A stretch of 64,000 bases of DNA from Nonomuraea guangzhouensis (lineage in GTDB: Bacteria; Actinomycetota; Actinomycetes; Streptosporangiales; Streptosporangiaceae), in assembly GCF_019396345.1 (NCBI RefSeq), contig NZ_JAHKRM010000030.1, forward strand, positions 1-64,000. The letters are read 5' to 3'. The notes under the pieces are model-generated. The model was not told the origin of the DNA, made no database searches, and saw only the letters and a program-made list of their open reading frames with translations. Of the stretch, positions 1 to 9,600 are shown in pieces. The position numbers and the translations under genes were made by a program. Each line of letters opens with the position of its first letter. Within the stretch, counting starts at the first letter, position 1.

Positions 1-1
1 C

Positions 2-115
2 GTCATCAAGACCACCGCCCGCGATGCCTACGGCTTCCGCAACCCAGGAAACCAGCGACTACGCACCCGCTGCGCCACCACCCGAAAAGGCCGCGGACAC
101 CTCAACCCCGCTTAA
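2..115 (+). CDS. C-terminal end of an ISL3-type transposase (partial at window edge)
   Basis: Thirty-seven codons are open from the window edge to TAA at 113-115. The peptide carries the motif TARDAYGFRNPGNQRLRTRC followed by a basic tail. A YGFRN/YGFRS segment near the C-terminus is characteristic of ISL3-family transposases (family knowledge, recalled rather than searched). The rest of the element lies outside the window, so intactness cannot be judged. It marks the left side of a debris-rich stretch that runs to about 1.7 kb. Confidence 0.55.
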   Translation, partial: VIKTTARDAYGFRNPGNQRLRTRCATTRKGRGHLNPA

Positions 116-127
116 CTTCGAAGAGCC

Positions 128-469
128 GTGTTGGCCTGCGTTGCGGTAGTGGGCGCGGCAGGCGCAGCGAATGCAGCAAATGCAGCGAGCGGGCGGCTGA
201 CGTTGATCGGCGACATCGGCGCTGTCACCTTCAACTACACCACCTGTCAACCTCCGGTACAATATCATTCGCAGCTGCGCGAAATCAATTCATTCCTCAA
301 TCAGCCGCCGCCCGACTGCCAGGCCATCCTGGTCAACCCTGCGGGTGCACGGAAGGTGCTGTGTGTCGGCCGTGGCAACGTGCCCTTCGAATTTCGTCAG
401 GCGACGCAGATCATAATCCAGCCTGGCACTGCTCCGAATTGCGGATTCGAGCCGACAGGGCGCGATTGA
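128..469 (+). CDS. Small hypothetical protein with hydrophobic Ala-rich N-terminus
   Basis: A GTG-started frame of 113 codons lies 12 bases after the transposase stop and in the same frame. The first 20 residues are Ala/Val-rich and could be part of a signal peptide. The rest has four cysteines (residues 40, 64, 78 and 105) and the segment FRQATQIIIQPG. No clear ribosome binding site is visible, and the 5' end may have been replaced by the IS element. I do not recognise the family. The next frame overlaps its 3' end and may be its displaced continuation. Base composition is less GC-rich than the neighbours. Confidence 0.35.
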   Translation: MLACVAVVGAAGAANAANAASGRLTLIGDIGAVTFNYTTCQPPVQYHSQLREINSFLNQPPPDCQAILVNPAGARKVLCVGRGNVPFEFRQATQIIIQPGTAPNCGFEPTGRD

Positions 470-575
470 CGCAATTATCGTCATTCCGTACATCGAAAGA
501 ATCAACGATGTTCCGCTGGCGGCGACGATACTGGCCGCGCCCCTGATTCTGCTGGGCGGCGCCTCGGCAGCCACC

Positions 576-920
576 ATGTCCCAGTCGGCCAGCTGGACCT
601 GCGATGGTCGGGTTTGCCTGAGATATGTCAAGGACGCCACCACCGCCACGTTCGGTAATAGCGGTTGCAGCGTCGACAGCTGTATCGAGGTGTTCGGCGC
701 CGCCGGCGGATACTCCGCGGTCGGCCGTGCCGATGCGGACTTCTACGGTCACGTGGATCTGTGGGAACCCGGTATGCCCAAGCCTGGCACCGGAGATCAC
801 TTCAGGCCCACGACGAGCGGCAGCGGCAGGGGAGTGGGCGCAGCGTGCGCGCAGGGATGGGCATCCCTGGGCCGAGGCCGCTATGAGTCGAAAGGCCTCC
901 CCTGCGTAAACGTTCGCTGA
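576..920 (+). CDS. Small Cys-rich, probably exported hypothetical protein; true 5' end unclear
   Basis: From the ATG the frame gives 114 residues with six cysteines (two of them flanking a short hydrophobic stretch, WTCDGRVCLRYV) and no recognisable domain. The frame is open upstream from 417. Codons 510-575 encode a hydrophobic segment (VPLAATILAAPLILLGGASA) that looks like a signal peptide or membrane helix, so the ATG is probably not the original start. No ATG, GTG or TTG occurs in the open upstream part. Either a rare start is used, or a frameshift separates this from the 128-469 frame, whose end it overlaps. Probably a degraded small surface or secreted protein. Confidence 0.35.
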   Translation: MSQSASWTCDGRVCLRYVKDATTATFGNSGCSVDSCIEVFGAAGGYSAVGRADADFYGHVDLWEPGMPKPGTGDHFRPTTSGSGRGVGAACAQGWASLGRGRYESKGLPCVNVR

Positions 921-1017
921 ACATGACAGTGGTGGTCGCCAGGCCGGCACTTACGCTTGGCGGCCACCACTGCAAACGTGTCCACGGCATCTGACCTCGC
1001 CTTCCATCCTCAGCACT

Positions 1018-1212
1018 CGTGTTCGTACGCCTCCTGTACCTGCTGCTGGTTGTTCGGCTGGTTGACGCTCCTTACGCGGGGCGACGCCTCCAAGGAGGTG
1101 GAGATCTTGGTGCTGCGTCATGAGGTCGCCGTCCTGCGTCGTCAGGTCGCCCGGCCGCGACCGGACTGGGCCGATCGGGCGCTGCTGGCCGCACTGGCAC
1201 GGTTTCTGCCCG
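1018..1212 (+). pseudogene. N-terminal fragment of an IS3/IS481-like integrase-core transposase
   Basis: The reading frame encodes EVEILVLRHEVAVLRRQV, then a segment rich in DRALLAALARFLP. This is the N-terminal coiled-coil region that precedes the DDE core in many actinobacterial integrase-type transposases (family knowledge). The first residues (VFVRLLYLLL) lie in a different frame, so a frameshift occurs near 1045. Homology stops at about 1212, where the antisense S8 peptidase remnant begins. The DDE catalytic part is missing. A dead fragment. Confidence 0.6.
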
Positions 1213-1682
1213 CGCGGCGCCCCTGGGCTTCTGAACGAGCCGTTACCCGGCCCTTCGTTACCCGCTGCCACCACGAAGAGCGTGCCCGACCTGCGGGTCA
1301 GCTCGTTGACCGCCAGGTCCAGGGGCCCTTTGCCGTCGGTGTGCAGAATGGAGCCCAGGGACATGTTGACCACGTCAGCGCCCCGTTCGGCCGCCCACTC
1401 CATCCCAGCGACAATCCAGGAAAACTCGCCTGAACCGGTGTCGTTCAGCACCTTGCCGTTGAGCAGGGTCGCGTCGGGCGCCACGCCGACGTACTTGCCG
1501 CGCGCCGCCGAACCGTTGCCGGTGACGATGTCGGCCACGTGCGTGCCGTGACCGTACCGATCGTCGGTGCCCGAGTCGTCCTCCGCCTCGGCCACCGCAC
1601 TTCGTTCGGCCGCGCCACCCGCCGCCGTGCCGGCCGACACGACGACCATGAACGCGGGTAACGCCATTCTCGCCTGTTTCAT
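1213..1682 (-). pseudogene. S8 (subtilisin-like) serine peptidase remnant
   Basis: Reading from the ATG at 1682, a signal peptide (residues 1-27, ending TAAGGAA) is followed almost directly by DDRYGHGTHVADIV, the catalytic His block of subtilases, and then by VVNMSLGS and LFVVAAGNEGPGNG. The prodomain and the catalytic Asp block that normally separate signal peptide and His block (roughly 150-200 residues) are absent. The catalytic Ser region (GTSMA) is lost where homology stops against the transposase fragment at about 1212. The gene therefore has an internal deletion and a 3' truncation. It is inactive as a protease although the reading frame stays open. Confidence 0.75.
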
Positions 1683-1875
1683 CTACACTCCCTTTCCGGT
1701 GTGGACAGATGACGACTTGCATCGGTCAGCCTCACGGCATACGCCTGCGGCCCGGCTCCACGCGCTTGCCGATCACGGCTGGAGGCACACCTGTGCCGAG
1801 CAAGAGGGACGTTCCGGCGGGTGCCGTCTTCGTAGGTAGCTTCAGGCTGCATACCGCTGCATCCGGTCGTGGCAG

Positions 1876-1896
1876 CCCTCCCTCACGCGCGGAGGG
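1876..1896. terminator. Hairpin downstream of the beta-propeller gene
   Basis: CCCTCC (1876-1881) pairs with GGAGGG (1891-1896) across a 9-base loop, 43 bases past the stop of the minus-strand beta-propeller gene. No T-run follows, as is usual for actinobacterial terminators. The short stem makes this a weak call. The rest of 1683-1938 contains no convincing gene. Confidence 0.3.
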
Positions 1897-1938
1897 TCCA
1901 AGACTCGTGGGAGAGGGGATCAGTCCCCGTGGCGTTGT

Positions 1939-3117
1939 TCAGCCGAGGATGGGTGACCATTCCGAGTATGTTCTGGTCAGGCCGGTGTCATCGGGCAGGC
2001 TGTGGCCGACGCACCAGACCCGGTCGATGATCGCGATCGCCTTGTGCGTGAAACCCTCTGGTGAGGCGCCGTCCACGAGTTCCCATGTGTCACCGTTCAG
2101 TGTCGCGAACGCCTCCCCGCCGGGGCTGTGCCCGGCGATCCACACCTTGCCCTTGCGGCTGATCGCGACGTCGTTGAGGTAGCTGTCGGCGGACTGGTAG
2201 GAAGCGGGCACGGGGATGGTCCGCCACGCGGTGCCGTCGTAGCGCAGCACCGCCGGCCGTCGGGTGATGTCGCCATCGGCGCCGCGCCTGCGGCTCTCGC
2301 CGGTGGCCACCACCTCGCCGCGCGGGCCAACGGCGACATCGGCCAGTGCCAGCCCGACCTCGCCGTCGTTGGGCACCGGGACCCGGTTCCAGGATGTGCC
2401 GTTCCAGCGCAGCACGTACGGCTCCACCCCATGCCCGACGACCGCGCTGGGCGCATACCCGACCGCCCACGCCTCATCGGCCGACCGTACCGCCACGCTG
2501 GACAGCACCGCATCGCCGACCGGCGGCTCGGGAACCGGCACCACGCTCCAGGCCCGTCCGTCCCAATGCATCGCCAGTGGCCTGGTCTGGCCCGCACGAC
2601 CGGTCTCGCCCACCGCCCACACATCGTCGGGGCCGGCAGCGGCCACCGCGTTCAGCCGGCTCGGCGGGCCCTCGCCCGCGCTCGGACCCGGCACGAGCTG
2701 CCAGGAGCCGTCGCGCCAGCGCATGATCAGCCCGCTCTCGTCGCCGCCCATCGTGGCGGCACGCCCCACCGCCCAGGCGTCGCCGGGCGCGATCGCCACC
2801 ACCGCCGCCAGTTCCCCTTGGCTGCGTCCGGCAGGTATCGGAGTGGCGACGTGCTGCCACGAATGCCCTTCCCAGCGTAAGGCGAGCGGGCGGACGGGAC
2901 CGCCGGGCTCGATCTCGTACTTGCCCACTGCCCAGAAATCCGATTCCGAACTACCGGACACATCCGACAGCTCGTTGCTGCCTTTGCCCGGATTAGGCGT
3001 GGGCAGCACCGCCCACCCCGGCGACGCGGCCGCCGCCGGACCGGCCGTGACCAGACCGACAGCGCCCAAGGCTACGGCCAGCGCCATCGCGATAAAGGAA
3101 CGCCTGTTTTGACGCAC
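1939..3117 (-). CDS. Secreted beta-propeller repeat protein (DVWAVG repeats)
   Basis: 392 residues with a signal peptide (basic MRQNRRS, hydrophobic core, AAAA cleavage region around residue 30). The mature part is built from about six repeats of 50-55 residues, each with a core like DDVWAVG or DEAWAVG followed by a W-D/N-G-xx-W motif (HWDGRAW, RWNGTSW, RYDGTAW). This is the pattern of a beta-propeller in which each blade carries one W..G..W strand. It is probably a binding or structural protein outside the cell. No catalytic residues can be assigned. It appears to be monocistronic. Confidence 0.7.
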   Translation of the reverse strand: MRQNRRSFIAMALAVALGAVGLVTAGPAAAASPGWAVLPTPNPGKGSNELSDVSGSSESDFWAVGKYEIEPGGPVRPLALRWEGHSWQHVATPIPAGRSQGELAAVVAIAPGDAWAVGRAATMGGDESGLIMRWRDGSWQLVPGPSAGEGPPSRLNAVAAAGPDDVWAVGETGRAGQTRPLAMHWDGRAWSVVPVPEPPVGDAVLSSVAVRSADEAWAVGYAPSAVVGHGVEPYVLRWNGTSWNRVPVPNDGEVGLALADVAVGPRGEVVATGESRRRGADGDITRRPAVLRYDGTAWRTIPVPASYQSADSYLNDVAISRKGKVWIAGHSPGGEAFATLNGDTWELVDGASPEGFTHKAIAIIDRVWCVGHSLPDDTGLTRTYSEWSPILG

Positions 3118-3641
3118 GTTCGACCCTCACTTCATCTCGCGGATCCAACGGAAAGTGAAATGGCAGGTTGTTCGCGTAATGATTCTCGGCCCACCGACAC
3201 AGTTTCGCCAGGGCGGCGATCGGACATTTCCCGGAATTTTGATTCTGAAGGGCGCGAGGTGCGGCCAACCGCGGTAAGCGAGTAACTACGCCTGACACGT
3301 ACACAGGCTGTCGGGTGACCTCGCGGGGAGTGAACTACGATTCGTGCGCCGCTTGGGGCTAAACGGGACAGCCCTTGAGCTTTTCGGGAGTCCAATCGTG
3401 TGCGAGCTCCGGGCGGCCGGGGCCTACCCCGTGAAGGACGTGCTAATAGGCGAAGGGCTCGGATTCGCCAAGGAAGAGGCGCCGGCTCGCATCGCATTCC
3501 AGCAAACCGGCGATCCGCATCCGAACCGCAGCCTTTCGGCGGCCATGGGAGGGAGTTGCGCCCCGACGGGCGGCCGTCGGGGCACAACCACGTCGCTGCC
3601 CCAGGGTATCGACGATTCCGACTAGCGGATTGGCGGATTGA
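3118..3641. other. Intergenic region without a supported gene
   Basis: This 524-base gap lies between the RHS gene (which ends at 3642) and the start of the beta-propeller gene. Frames on both strands exist, but none shows a signal peptide, a recognisable domain or a good ribosome binding site. It is where an immunity gene for the RHS toxin would be expected, and none is evident. The only clear structure is the hairpin at 3560-3583. Confidence 0.5.
3560..3583. terminator. Strong hairpin terminator after the RHS gene
   Basis: GCCCCGACGG (3560-3569) and CCGTCGGGGC (3574-3583) form a perfect 10-bp stem with a GCGG loop. The stem can extend further after one mismatch (GTTG/CAAC). It lies about 58 bases past the RHS stop codon and fits a Rho-independent terminator without a T-tract. 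Confidence 0.6.
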
Positions 3642-6600
3642 CTAGCCGAAACACTCGCCTGCGCTTAACAGTGTTCCAACAGAAGCAGCGGCTATAGTCC
3701 ATCCGCCAGCCGGAGCGGTCCCCGTGCCGATAATCGTCCCTCCTATCGCACCGCCGCATTTTATTGTTGGCCACCAGTACTCATTCCAAGTCTTGGGGCG
3801 GTTAATCATTTTGGATAGATAGACGGCAGCCTGGCCACCGGTGTGGGTCTTAATCCCGCCTGGGTTGTAGATGGTGTGGTTTACATAGTCTGCCTCGTAC
3901 TCGAGAGCCCAGGGGCCCCCCTCGCCGAAAGGCTTGGAGTGGGCGCTTTTCCCGGTGGTGTACCCATCCACGGTGGTGACCGTTGTCTTCCTATTACCAT
4001 TGTCGGAGTAGGCAGTGACGGTTTTTGTAGGCGCGCCGCCCACATGCCCCTTCGGGCCGCCCGCGCCGTTCCAGTCGTGTTGCTCCGCACGGCTCTTCGC
4101 GGCCATGAGTTTCGGCAGCATCTGGCAGTATTTACGGTCTGCCACGCAGTGGCCCCCGAAGTCCTTCATGTGCGCGATCGGCGTCGGTCGCGTGACCCTG
4201 CTGGCCGCCTTCCTCAGCTCATTTATCCACTTCTTCGGCGTCAGCTTTATCCAGTTCCTCTTCAGCTTCTTTACTGTTTTTGGCTTGTTCGGCTTCTTGG
4301 CCGGCTTCTTGATATTTTTCTTGGGCGGCTTCGGCTTTGATTTGTGGGAGACGGGGCCGTCGCCCTCCAGGTACCTCAGCCCGTCGGGGTCGCTCATGGT
4401 GGCGGGGTTGTTGTTGCTGTAGGCGTAGGCGTTCATCTGCTGCGGGTCGAGCGGGTCGATGATCGGGTCGACGGAGAGGAACTTGCCGATGGCCGGGTCG
4501 TATTCGCGGGCGCCGAGCCGGGTCAATCCGGTATCGGGGTTGAGGGTGCCGCCGACGAAGCCTTGGTCACCGGCGGGCCAGTCGGCGGGGGCGCCGCGTG
4601 GGTTGCCGAACAGGTCCAGCCGTCGCGAGGTGATGGCAAGGGTCTTGGCGTCGACGGCGGTCTGGGAGGTGCCGTGATGGTCGGCGATGGTCCAGGTGAA
4701 GCCGTCACCGGTGCGGGTTCCCATGCCCGCGTAGTAGCGGGTCCCGGTGGACGAGCCGGTGGCGGTGTTGAGCCGGATCTCGCCGTCGCCGACGAACAAG
4801 GTCACCGCACCCGGATCGCGGCGGATGAGCTGCTCACCGTCAGCGTCGTAGAGGTAGGAGGTGGTCTTGCCTGCTGCGGTGATCGAGGCGAGCAGGCCCT
4901 CGTCGTCCCAGGTCAGCGTCTGCGGGCCGGAAGGGCTGGGGCGGGTGGTGGTGTTGCCGACGGCGTCGTAGCCGTACGCCGTGGCGGCCGAGTTGGTGGT
5001 GGTGCCGGTGACCGCGTGCGGCCGGGCGACGCCGTCGCCGGGGTTGGGGTAGGAGTAGGTGGTCGTGACGTCGGCGGCACCGGACAGACCCTTGACGGTC
5101 TTGGCGCGGCGGTTGCCGATCACGTCGTAGGCGTATTGGTGCCAGTAAGGTGCCGGACCGCCGATGACCGACGACGTCGGGGTGGTGGCGCAGGTGTCGG
5201 TGCTCTGGGTCCAGGCTGCGGTGATGCGGCGCAGGTGGTCGACGGTGAAGCACTGGGTGTCCTTGGCCGCGCCGGCGGTGCGGTCGGTGATGCGTTTGAC
5301 GTTGCCGGCCAGGTCGTAGTCGTAGGTCAAGTCGTTCACCATGACTCCACCGGCCTGTTCGCGCTCGGTGAGCGCCTCGGTGAGCCGTCGGGTGCCGGCT
5401 TCGTAGTTGGTCGTGCGCCAGAGCCGCTTGTCGTTCGCCTCGAACTGCACCTGGGCGGTCTCCCCCAGGGCGGTGTAGGTCGTTTGGGAGATGTAGTACT
5501 TGTCCTGTCCGTCCTTCAACGTGGTCGGCTGACCGAGATCGTCGTAGGCGTACTTGAGCGTCTCCTCCGCGAGGTCGCCCAGTTTGGGCAGGGTCTTGGT
5601 CGCCAGGCTGCCGTCGGGGGCGTACGTCATGCTGGTGGTGTAGGTCCCGGCGAGCTGGTTCTCCACCGCGGGGATGGTCACCGACGTGCCCTTCGGCCGA
5701 CCGGCCTCGTCGTAGCCGGTCACCTCCCCTGTGTAGGCGTTGTCGCCGACATAGCGGGTGGAGGAGATCAGGGCGCCCTTCTCCGGCGTGTCGTAGACGT
5801 TCTTGGTCAGCAGCCGCCCTGTCTCCGAGGTCAGACGGGTCTCCTTCGCCCGGCCGAGCTCGTCGTAGACGGCCACCACGGTCTTGCCGCGTGCGTCGGT
5901 GGTGGTCAGCAGCTGGCCGGCGTCGTCGTAGGTCATGGTCGAGACGCCCTTGTCCGGGTCCTCGGCCTTGACCCTGCGGCCCAGCACGTCGTAGTGGTAA
6001 CGCCACACGTTGCCCGCCGCATCGGTGACCTTGGCCAGCTCACCGGCCTTGGTGTAGCCATAGCGGGTCACATCGGACGGGCTGGTCAGGGTGCGACCTT
6101 GGTACTGCGCCAGCGCGGTCACCCGGTCGCGGGCGTCGACCCATGTGGTGGTCACGGTCCCGCCCTCGGGTGGGATGACGCTGACCCAGTCGGGGCCGTA
6201 GGAGGTGCTGGTGCGCCAGTGCTCGGCCAGCGTGCCTTCCGCGTCGGGCTTGAAGAGGATCTCCTCTTTCTTACGCTCCATGCCGTCGTAGGTGGTCACG
6301 GTCGAGGCCGGCACCTTGCCCGCGTCCGGCTGGTACAGCGTCGTGCCGGGGTCGTTGTCGGCGTGGTAGGCGGGCCGGTTCACGCTGACCAGGCCCCGCG
6401 TGTCGTACAGGGTGTCGGTGAGGATGCGGCCTCCGGACGGGCTGGGCGCCTGCGTCTGGCGGGGACGCAGGAAGCCGTCGTACAGCTCGTAGGTGGCGAC
6501 GTGGTTGCCGTTGGCACGCAGCGTACTGGTACGGATCCAGTTCGGGCCGCCGCTGCCGCGCTGGCCGTACTGGTAACGGATGTGCGGGGAGTCGCCGTTC

Positions 6601-9600
6601 TCCGCGCTGCGGCCCGGCTTGTACACCTTGACCAGGCGGCCGAGGGCGTCGTACGTCAGCGAGGCGATGCGGTTGTTGGCGTCGGTCTCCTTGACGGGGC
6701 TGCCCCAGGCCGGATCGAAGGTGGTGGTGACCGCGTGGCCGAGTGGGTTGGTCACCTTCTTGTCGGTGGTCAGCCCGTTCGTCTCGGTGTAGGCGGTGGT
6801 CGTCTTCCGTTTGAGCTCGTCACTCGTCTGCTTCACCCGGCCGTAGTCGTCGTATTCCGCGGTGTCGCCGAGCAGGTAGGTGGGGGTGGTGCCGGTGTAC
6901 GTCTTCGCGTTCTCTGTCGCGGTCACGTCTCCGCGGGTCGGCGCTTTGCCGAACTCCTGGCCGTCGTAGGACAGCCGGGTGTCGGTGATGGCGTCGTCGG
7001 GGTAGGACGGGGTCTGGCCGCAGGCCACGCCGACGGTCGTGGTCTTGCTCGGGAACTCCGTCAGCGTCTTGTCGGTGTTGTGCACGTACGTGGTGGTCGT
7101 GCACTGGTCATCGCCGGTCGAGGAGACGTCGCCGAGGTCGTTGATCTGGGTCTCGTTGCCGTACTGGTCGTAGGTCGTCTCCTCCCGGGTGACGAGGTAG
7201 GTGCCGTCGGCACGCCGCTCCCGGCTCTCGGTCCACTTCACCTCCACCTGATACGCCTTGAGGCTGCCCTGGGTGGCGGTCAGCCGGGTCCACGGCTCGT
7301 TCAGCTCGGTGCTGAGAGGGGTGGCGCCGTCGTAGCTGATCTCTTCGCGGAGGAGGCCCGCCAGCGGCTCGGCGTCGATGGTCATGGCGCCGGTGGAGTC
7401 GGTGACATCCACCGTCTTCGCGCCGCCGGCGCTGTTGAGCCGGTCGCCGTTCAAGCCGCGGAAGTACAGGTACTCGGTCTTGGACTCGGGCTTGTTCTCG
7501 TCGTTGGCCGGATCGCCCTCGCGGACCACGACCCTCTCGTATCCCCGCCACTCCGACCAGGTCCGCTTCTTCTCCTCGATCAGCGGGTCGTCGTTGTAGG
7601 CCCAGGCGCCGCCCTTGGGGTCGTACTCATAGTTGGTCACCATGTCCTTGGCGTCCGACGCCTGGTCGTCCTGGACCACCTTGGTGACCACGTACTTGTG
7701 GAACCAGTCGTTGACCGGCTCGGTCGCCGGCGGCATGGCCCACTTCACCGGGAAACATCGCTTGGTGTTGGTCTCCGGGGTCGGCGGGGCGCCCGGGGTG
7801 CAGTCCGGCGGCGCGTAGGTGACGTTGGTCACCCCGCCCGAATCGGAGGTGATCTTGGTGATGCGGAGCTTGTTCAGCGCTGGCAGGCCGTCCGCCGCGG
7901 TGTTGACCCGGTTGGGCAGCATCGTGCCGTCGAACGTCATCGCGTCCAGCTTGATCGCGGGGTCAGCGGCCAGGCCGGTGTGGGTGACGCCGTTCAGCCA
8001 CAACGCCCTGTCCGCGGAGGTGGCGGCAGGCGGGTAGGCGTAGGCGAGTTCCCACTGGTCGACGCCGCGGTAGTTCCCGTTCCCCGTCGAGACCTGGGTG
8101 GTGATCTTCGCCAGCCGCTTGGTGGACCAGAACGTCGGTGAATTCTTGTCCCCGCACGTCGCGGCCGTGCACTCGCCGTCCCACGGAACGTCCGGCCAGG
8201 CGTCGGACGTGTGGATGTCGCACTTCTGGTCGGGCACGCAGCGGTCGGCCGGTTCGAACACCACCCGCGCCGGCGCCGGGCCGGAATACTCCTGACCGTC
8301 GCGGGTGCCGTACTCGATGCGCGCCAGCGTGCCGCCGCGCACGTAGGTGCCGGTGGTCTGCCCCATGTTCTGGGCGTACTTGTTGGTCTCCTGGGTGTAG
8401 AAGTAGCTCATCGAGTTGCCGTGCGCGTCCACGACGTGGTCGAGGTTCCACCGGTAGGCCTGCTGGCAGGCCGAGGCGGCGAAGGTGGGCTTGTAGCACG
8501 GCTCGTCGGGGGCGCTCCCGTTGTTGTCGTTGCCGAACACCGGGGCCGTCCAGGTCGACTGCGTGGTGGGCTTTCCCGACGTCCAGTCCGGCAATCGGTT
8601 CAGGCCGAAGAAGTACTGAGTGCCGTCCGCCGTGGTGACCTTCCAGTACTCGCCGTTGTCGTCGCCGTTGATGTCCTTGACGTCCTTGTCGCCGGGCTTG
8701 AGATCCGCGCTGCCGCGCACCACATGCTCCACCCGGGTTCCGTCATCGTCCTTGGCCCGCCACACCCCGTCCTGCGCCACCATCTGGCCCGAGTGCTCGC
8801 CGAAGGACAGGGTGGCGTTGTCGGTTTCCCAGCACATGTCGCCGGTCTTGGTCGTGCCGTTGTTTCCGCCCAGGTCCTCCATGCAGGGCTTGTAGGCGCG
8901 TTCGATGAACCCGGGCACCAGGTTCCAGCCCTCCCCCACCCAGGACGGCTGATTGTTCGTCGACACCGTGCGCCCGTCGACCGAGGCCGACGTGTAGGAC
9001 AGCGTCAGGTCGGGGTCGAGTTCCCCGGGCACCGGCGGCGTGCGCAGCGGGTATGACCAGACGAATCCACCGTTCTGGGTGGAGACCTGCCACATGCTGG
9101 AGGGCGCCAGCGAGGTGGCCTTGTAGTCGCCGTTGGGCCCGTTGGGCGCCGCGGCCAGCGCGAGCGTGCTGCCGCTGTCGCCGACCGACACCTGCGCCGA
9201 CACCGTGCCCGCCTTGAGATCGTTGCGTACGGCGGTGACCGGGGTCGCATCGCCGGAGGCGGGGGCAAGCCTGAGGCGCGATGCCCAGTCACCGCCGTAC
9301 GCGTCTTTGAAGGCCGAGTAGTCCACGGTGATCGTCACCGGGCCGCGTTCGGCCTTGCCGTCGGCACGGCGTACCGACAGCAGCAGCCCCTGGATCCCGG
9401 CCCGCGTCGCCGCGGCCCGGTCGAGCACCTCGACCTTGACCCGCTCCGGCCCTGGCTGCCCGGACGCCGACACCCGTACGGGCAGCGACCCGGCCCGGGT
9501 GTCGGCCGCCGCCGCGGAACGGCCGGTTCCAGGTGACAGCGTGACCTCGGCCGCACCCGCCTCCGGCCAGTCCGTCTTCGCGGCCGTCCGGCGGGCGGGC

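Noticed and set aside
3132..3587. Minus-strand frame downstream of RHS as a possible immunity gene, and the plus-strand frame at 3344-3625
   Set aside because: Both are Arg/Pro/Ser-rich without a recognisable fold or ribosome binding site, and the strong terminator hairpin lies inside them.
4344..8141. A 1265-codon open frame on the strand opposite the RHS gene, and similar long antisense frames over other genes
   Set aside because: Composition is Val/Gly/Arg/Ala-biased as expected for the antisense of high-GC codons. There is no domain, ribosome binding site or signal peptide, and it overlaps a clear gene.
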